Positions 60,703-64,000 of a DNA stretch of 64,000 bases are shown in pieces (position 1 is the first letter of the stretch; each line of letters opens with the position of its first letter). The stretch comes from SAR324 cluster bacterium (GTDB lineage: Bacteria > SAR324 > NAC60-12). The position numbers and the translations under genes were made by a program. The stretch spans positions 1-64,000 of the forward strand of contig JADFZZ010000015.1 of assembly GCA_015232315.1 (NCBI GenBank). The letters run 5' to 3'. The notes under the pieces were generated by a model, which had not been told where the DNA came from, searched no databases, and saw nothing but the letters and a program-made list of their open reading frames with translations.

Positions 60703-61323
60703 ATGGGATTTTCGGACAAACAGGTGTTACACGATTATTGGGTGAAACGACGGATCATTCGATCTTCTAATGTGCTGAACGGCTTCATGGAAGTTAGCAG
60801 AGAAAATTTTGTTTCCTCCGATCAGGTACGTGATGCCTATGCGGATCATCCGCTGCCGATTGGGCATGGGCAGACTATTTCCCAACCCACAACGGTCATG
60901 CTTATGCTGGATTTGCTGGAACTGGAGTCTGGCCAAAAGGTACTTGAAATTGGCGCAGGAAGCGGTTACAACGCTGCGATCATCTCGCGGATCGTCAAAG
61001 AAGTGGTGACAATTGAACGCATTCCTGAGTTGGTCGAACTGGCCCGGAAGAATCTGAAAAAGTCAGGTATATCCAATGTCAGGGTGGAATATGGCGATGG
61101 CAAAATCGGTTGTTCCATGGAATCTCCGTTTGATCGGATTATCCTCACGGCCGTAGCACCGCGGATTCCGGAAAATTTATTATCCCAGCTCAAGCCAGGT
61201 GGCGTGTTGGTGGGGCCTGCAGGGCCTGCATTTCAATGTGAAATGGTCAAAATCCGGAAAATCAGTGAAACACAAAGTGACCGCTCCAGTCATGGTCTGT
61301 TTTCATTTGTACCTCTGGTTTAA
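60703..61323 (+). CDS. pcm: Protein-L-isoaspartate O-methyltransferase
   Basis: 206 residues of the PCMT family: LPIGHGQTISQPTTV (substrate loop), VLEIGAGSGYNAAI (SAM site), VTIERIPEL and LKPGGVLVGP. It methylates isoaspartyl residues to start repair of aged proteins. A GGAAAG ribosome site precedes the ATG. The next gene, galU, is 55 nt downstream in the same direction. Confidence 0.95.
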   Translation: MGFSDKQVLHDYWVKRRIIRSSNVLNGFMEVSRENFVSSDQVRDAYADHPLPIGHGQTISQPTTVMLMLDLLELESGQKVLEIGAGSGYNAAIISRIVKEVVTIERIPELVELARKNLKKSGISNVRVEYGDGKIGCSMESPFDRIILTAVAPRIPENLLSQLKPGGVLVGPAGPAFQCEMVKIRKISETQSDRSSHGLFSFVPLV

Positions 61324-61378
61324 TGTCTCATAAATGATTGATTTTTGAGATGAGTAATTCCCTTGAAGGAGAACATTC

Positions 61379-62281
61379 ATGAAAGGTATCATTCTTGCGG
61401 CAGGTTATGCCACACGCTTTCTTCCCGCATCCAAAACCATTCCCAAGGAAATGTTTCCCCTGATTGATCGTCCTGTGATTGATTATATTGTTCAGGAAAT
61501 GGTTTTGTCAGGAATTCATGACATTTTACTGGTATCTTCCCGTCGTAAAAAAGCCATGGAGGATTATTTTGATAGGGAAATTGAGCTGACCACCGTGTTT
61601 GCCCAAACCAACGAAATTGAAAAACTGGAACGGATTCGACCGATTGACGCCAATATTTTCATGTTACGCCAGCAAAAAATGATGGGAACAGGAAACGCGT
61701 TGCTCCTTGTTGAACCCTTTGTGCAGGATGAACCCTTTATTGTGGCTTATCCTGACGATTTGTTTTTTGGACCAACGCCCTTGTCACGTCAGTTGATGGA
61801 TGCTCATGCAACGACTGGAAAAACGGTGTTGGCCGTGGAAGGACTGCCAGGACAGGATGTTTCACGCTATGGTGTGATTGTGCCGGAAAATTCTGACGAA
61901 CCGATTGAGTCAGGCCGAACAGTCAACATGCGGCAAATGGTGGAGAAGCCGTTCAGGGGCACCGAACCAAGCTGTTTTGTCTCTTATGGTCGATATCTTT
62001 ACACCCCTGATATTTTCCCGGCCTTGAAGGCCAGCGCCCACAGTCATGATGGTTATGGTGAATTCACACAAACAGAAGCAATCAACATGCTTGCGGCCAG
62101 AGGAAATGTTGTGGGATTACAAATCAGCGGAAATCGCTATGATGTGGGTGAACCACTGGGATATGTTCAGACCATTCTGCAGATGGCTATGCAACGTCCA
62201 CAATTCCGGCAACCGATGAAAGAATTCATGGAACAAATGCTCAAAGATGAGGGCAACGGTAAAAAAACGCGAAAATCCTGA
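61379..62281 (+). CDS. galU: UTP-glucose-1-phosphate uridylyltransferase
   Basis: 300 residues with GalU signatures: LAAGYATRFLPASKTIPKE (nucleotide loop), GTGNALL, YPDDLFFG (metal Asp), VEKP and NRYDVGEPLGYV. It makes UDP-glucose from UTP and glucose-1-phosphate for envelope and exopolysaccharide synthesis. AAGGAG precedes the ATG at eight bases. It is convergent with the DUF4262 gene, 14 nt apart. Confidence 0.95.
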   Translation: MKGIILAAGYATRFLPASKTIPKEMFPLIDRPVIDYIVQEMVLSGIHDILLVSSRRKKAMEDYFDREIELTTVFAQTNEIEKLERIRPIDANIFMLRQQKMMGTGNALLLVEPFVQDEPFIVAYPDDLFFGPTPLSRQLMDAHATTGKTVLAVEGLPGQDVSRYGVIVPENSDEPIESGRTVNMRQMVEKPFRGTEPSCFVSYGRYLYTPDIFPALKASAHSHDGYGEFTQTEAINMLAARGNVVGLQISGNRYDVGEPLGYVQTILQMAMQRPQFRQPMKEFMEQMLKDEGNGKKTRKS

Positions 62282-62295
62282 AATGTTGAATACAG

Positions 62296-62742
62296 TCAGT
62301 TCATTTGCTCTGAAAACAACTGTGCCTGCACCTGACATCCGGAATCACAATCCTGATGCCAGGGATAGCGGTGCTGACTGTCAGGCCAGATCAAACGCAG
62401 GCGTCCTTCCAGCAAAGGCATTCCTTGAGGATCCAGAGGATTATGCACCAGCATCAGTTCATAGCCTTCAATAATTTCATCAATCAATGAGCCATGCGTG
62501 AATTGCTGCCCCATTTTGATCCGTTGTGCCAGAGTATTCAGGAACAGACAGGACATTTCATCGTTCAGTCCAACCACCTCAATTTCAGGATGCTTGAAAT
62601 TTTTTTGAAGTCCAAATGTCTGGCTGCAGAGGATCTCATCGTAAATGGTAGACAATATTGTCCAACCATAACGCTCAAGATCCTGGCGGATTTTTTCATG
62701 CACCTCTTCAGAGGTAGGATCATTCGGGTTTTGAGGGGTCAT
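62296..62742 (-). CDS. DUF4262 protein
   Basis: 148 residues. GWTILSTIYDEILCSQTFGLQKNFKHPEIEVVGL and the LNTLAQRIKMGQQFTHG stretch follow the DUF4262 layout (a small fold of unknown function). The middle holds LLEGRLRLIWPDSQHRYPWHQDCDSGC. ATG at 62742 has GGAG at six bases, so I prefer it to the longer frame to 62766. Nothing in the context points to a role. Confidence 0.8.
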   Translation of the reverse strand: MTPQNPNDPTSEEVHEKIRQDLERYGWTILSTIYDEILCSQTFGLQKNFKHPEIEVVGLNDEMSCLFLNTLAQRIKMGQQFTHGSLIDEIIEGYELMLVHNPLDPQGMPLLEGRLRLIWPDSQHRYPWHQDCDSGCQVQAQLFSEQMN

Positions 62743-62911
62743 GGTTGCTCCATGCGGAAGTGACAAGGATCTGTCCGGGATAAATAAAAAAATTAATTGT
62801 CTGGTGTTTGATATAGATCATGTTTGTAAAAGTCGAATGAATTTTAAGTACGATGAGGGTCAACGATGACCAGTGAACTAATGTGAACCTAATTAACGCG
62901 CAGGAGAACCA

Positions 62912-63961
62912 ATGCTGAAAAAAATGATTCTTGTAACCCTCCTTCTGGTGATTCTAAGCGGAGTCGCGCTCATGGTTTCCCAGAAAAAAAATGAAACTGA
63001 CCCCAGAGAGGGACAGTCGATCATGAAGACTGTGGATATCAATGAATTGTCACGTATCCTTATCCAGGGGAACAACACACCGGTGGAACTGGAAAAAAAT
63101 GAAAACCAGCAATGGCTTGTCAAGAGTGAGCACTATCTGGCTTCCTCTGAAGAGTTGCAAAAATTACTGGTCAAATTCATGGAGACCAAAATTGGACATA
63201 AAGTCACGGACAATCCACAGCACCATGAAAAATTCAGGGTGCTTCATATCGATCAGAATAATGGCCAGTGGGATGCTCAGAAAACAGGAACCTTGGTACG
63301 CCTGTTGAAACAGGATGGCAGTCCTGTGCTGGAGGTGATTCTCGGCAAGGACCGTGTTCAGGGCGGTGGACAATATTTCCGATATGCGGGTGACGATTCG
63401 GTTTTTCTGATTCTTCAGAACCTGATTGTGCCTACAGATTCAGAAGAATGGCTGGATAAACTGATTATTGATCTGGATGCTAAAAAACTGGTAAAAAACA
63501 TCAGCGTCACCCCTTCTGACAACGATCCTTACGTGCTGATCCGTGACAAGGAAGACGCAGAGTGGCAGACCACCCTGACCGGACAGGAATCACTCAAACA
63601 GGAAGATATCGGCACCTTGCTCGATCAGTTGAAAGATTTGCAGTTCCTGAAATTAATGCCTGTGTCCACCCCTGCCACAGAAACAGGGCGGGAACGTGTT
63701 ACCACCCTTGAATTTGAAAATTTTGATGGCCGTATTCTGTTGCTGGTTGTGGGCGAAGACAAAGTTTCAAGTGAAGACTATCATTACATGCATGTGTCGA
63801 TGAAATTGAGAGAGGGCGTGACGGATGACGCCTTGAAACAGGAAGTTGACACCTTCAATGCAAGAACTCAGAACTGGCTTTATGGCTTGAGTAACTACAA
63901 GGGCATCGCTTTTCTGAAACACCGTTCTGATCTGGTAAAAACATCCGGCGCGAGTGAATGA
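62912..63961 (+). CDS. DUF4340 membrane-anchored protein
   Basis: 349 residues: one N-terminal membrane helix (about 5-24, MILVTLLLVILSGVALMV) and a long periplasmic or exterior part with the DUF4340 pattern (ILIQGNNTPVELEKNENQQWLVKS, then a TLVRLLKQDGSPVLEVILGKD strand). DUF4340 proteins occur with Gld-type ABC exporter genes in many bacteria; no such gene precedes this one, so any exporter would lie beyond the right edge. AGGAG at six bases before the ATG. Function unknown. Confidence 0.82.
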   Translation: MLKKMILVTLLLVILSGVALMVSQKKNETDPREGQSIMKTVDINELSRILIQGNNTPVELEKNENQQWLVKSEHYLASSEELQKLLVKFMETKIGHKVTDNPQHHEKFRVLHIDQNNGQWDAQKTGTLVRLLKQDGSPVLEVILGKDRVQGGGQYFRYAGDDSVFLILQNLIVPTDSEEWLDKLIIDLDAKKLVKNISVTPSDNDPYVLIRDKEDAEWQTTLTGQESLKQEDIGTLLDQLKDLQFLKLMPVSTPATETGRERVTTLEFENFDGRILLLVVGEDKVSSEDYHYMHVSMKLREGVTDDALKQEVDTFNARTQNWLYGLSNYKGIAFLKHRSDLVKTSGASE

Positions 63962-63965
63962 TTCC

Positions 63966-64000
63966 ATGCTGAAAACAGAAGCGGATCATACCGAAATGAG
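63966..64000 (+). CDS. Start of an open frame cut by the window edge
   Basis: An ATG four bases after the DUF4340 stop opens MLKTEADHTEM and runs to the end of the window. Spacing suggests the next gene of the same operon, but only 11 codons are visible and no family can be assigned. Confidence 0.35.
   Translation, partial: MLKTEADHTEM

Overview
The window looks like a piece of chromosome from a free-living, metabolically versatile Gram-negative bacterium. It carries outer-membrane barrel proteins (a FadL-type channel and a porin-like protein), yajC-secD-secF, lipobox and Sec signal peptides, and many multi-domain sensor proteins. The mix of a PrkA/YeaH/SpoVR cluster, crotonyl-CoA carboxylase/reductase with a methylsuccinyl-CoA dehydrogenase, RsbU-type response regulators and 7TM CheA-like kinases suggests a proteobacterial lineage in the broad sense, perhaps deltaproteobacterial or SAR324-like. 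That placement is inference, because no 16S rRNA gene or ribosomal protein gene is present. Genes are tightly packed: operon genes often overlap by 1-4 nt and several convergent pairs are separated by 0-14 nt.

Layout. 1-1.7 kb: a broken PhnD-like lipoprotein fragment, a protein made of 25-residue helical repeats, and a PD-(D/E)XK-like protein. 1.8-10.6 kb (minus strand): an operon reading VKOR-like protein, PrkA paralogue 2, YeaH/DUF444, SpoVR, an inserted Zeta-type toxin/antitoxin pair, and PrkA paralogue 1. 10.6-13.5 kb: a DUF433/DUF5615 toxin-antitoxin pair and two tandem CorA transporters. 13.7-23.1 kb: signalling genes (7TMR-DISM/Hpt/CheA-like kinase; an operon of RsbU-like response regulator, ABC-type binding protein and hybrid kinase), with meaB between them and a nested inverted-repeat element at 17.75-17.97 kb. 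23-29 kb: dus, two tandem class III aminotransferase homologues (the second without the PLP lysine), miaA and an SDR epimerase. 28.95-29.3 kb: a 149-bp tandem repeat array. 29.5-34.2 kb: ccr, mcd and an acyl-CoA dehydrogenase-like gene. 34.3-39.7 kb: porin, yajC-secD-secF and tyrA.

39.7-48.6 kb: class III nucleotide cyclase, FadL, a membrane-anchored protein of about fifteen 27-residue repeats, a protein with two copies of one domain, a small unknown protein, a guanine deaminase, a periplasmic binding protein, an Rpn-like nuclease with a heptad-repeat tail, and a half-size GDT1 transporter. 48.7 kb: tRNA-Met(CAT). 48.8-64 kb: hisD, an RsbU-like response regulator with a degenerate hybrid kinase, ppk1, a neutral ceramidase, a J-domain-like protein convergent with an HD-GYP-type protein, DUF971, pcm, galU, DUF4262 and DUF4340.

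How genes work together. ccr and mcd are successive enzymes of the ethylmalonyl-CoA pathway, and meaB is the usual chaperone of the cobalamin mutases that pathway needs. The PrkA/YeaH/SpoVR set is a conserved stress or starvation module of unclear biochemistry, here enlarged by a second PrkA and a thiol-redox membrane protein. The best candidates for undescribed biology are the 27-residue repeat protein and its downstream partners, the active/inactive aminotransferase pair, the two-PrkA operon, and the J-domain-like protein with its palindromic upstream region.
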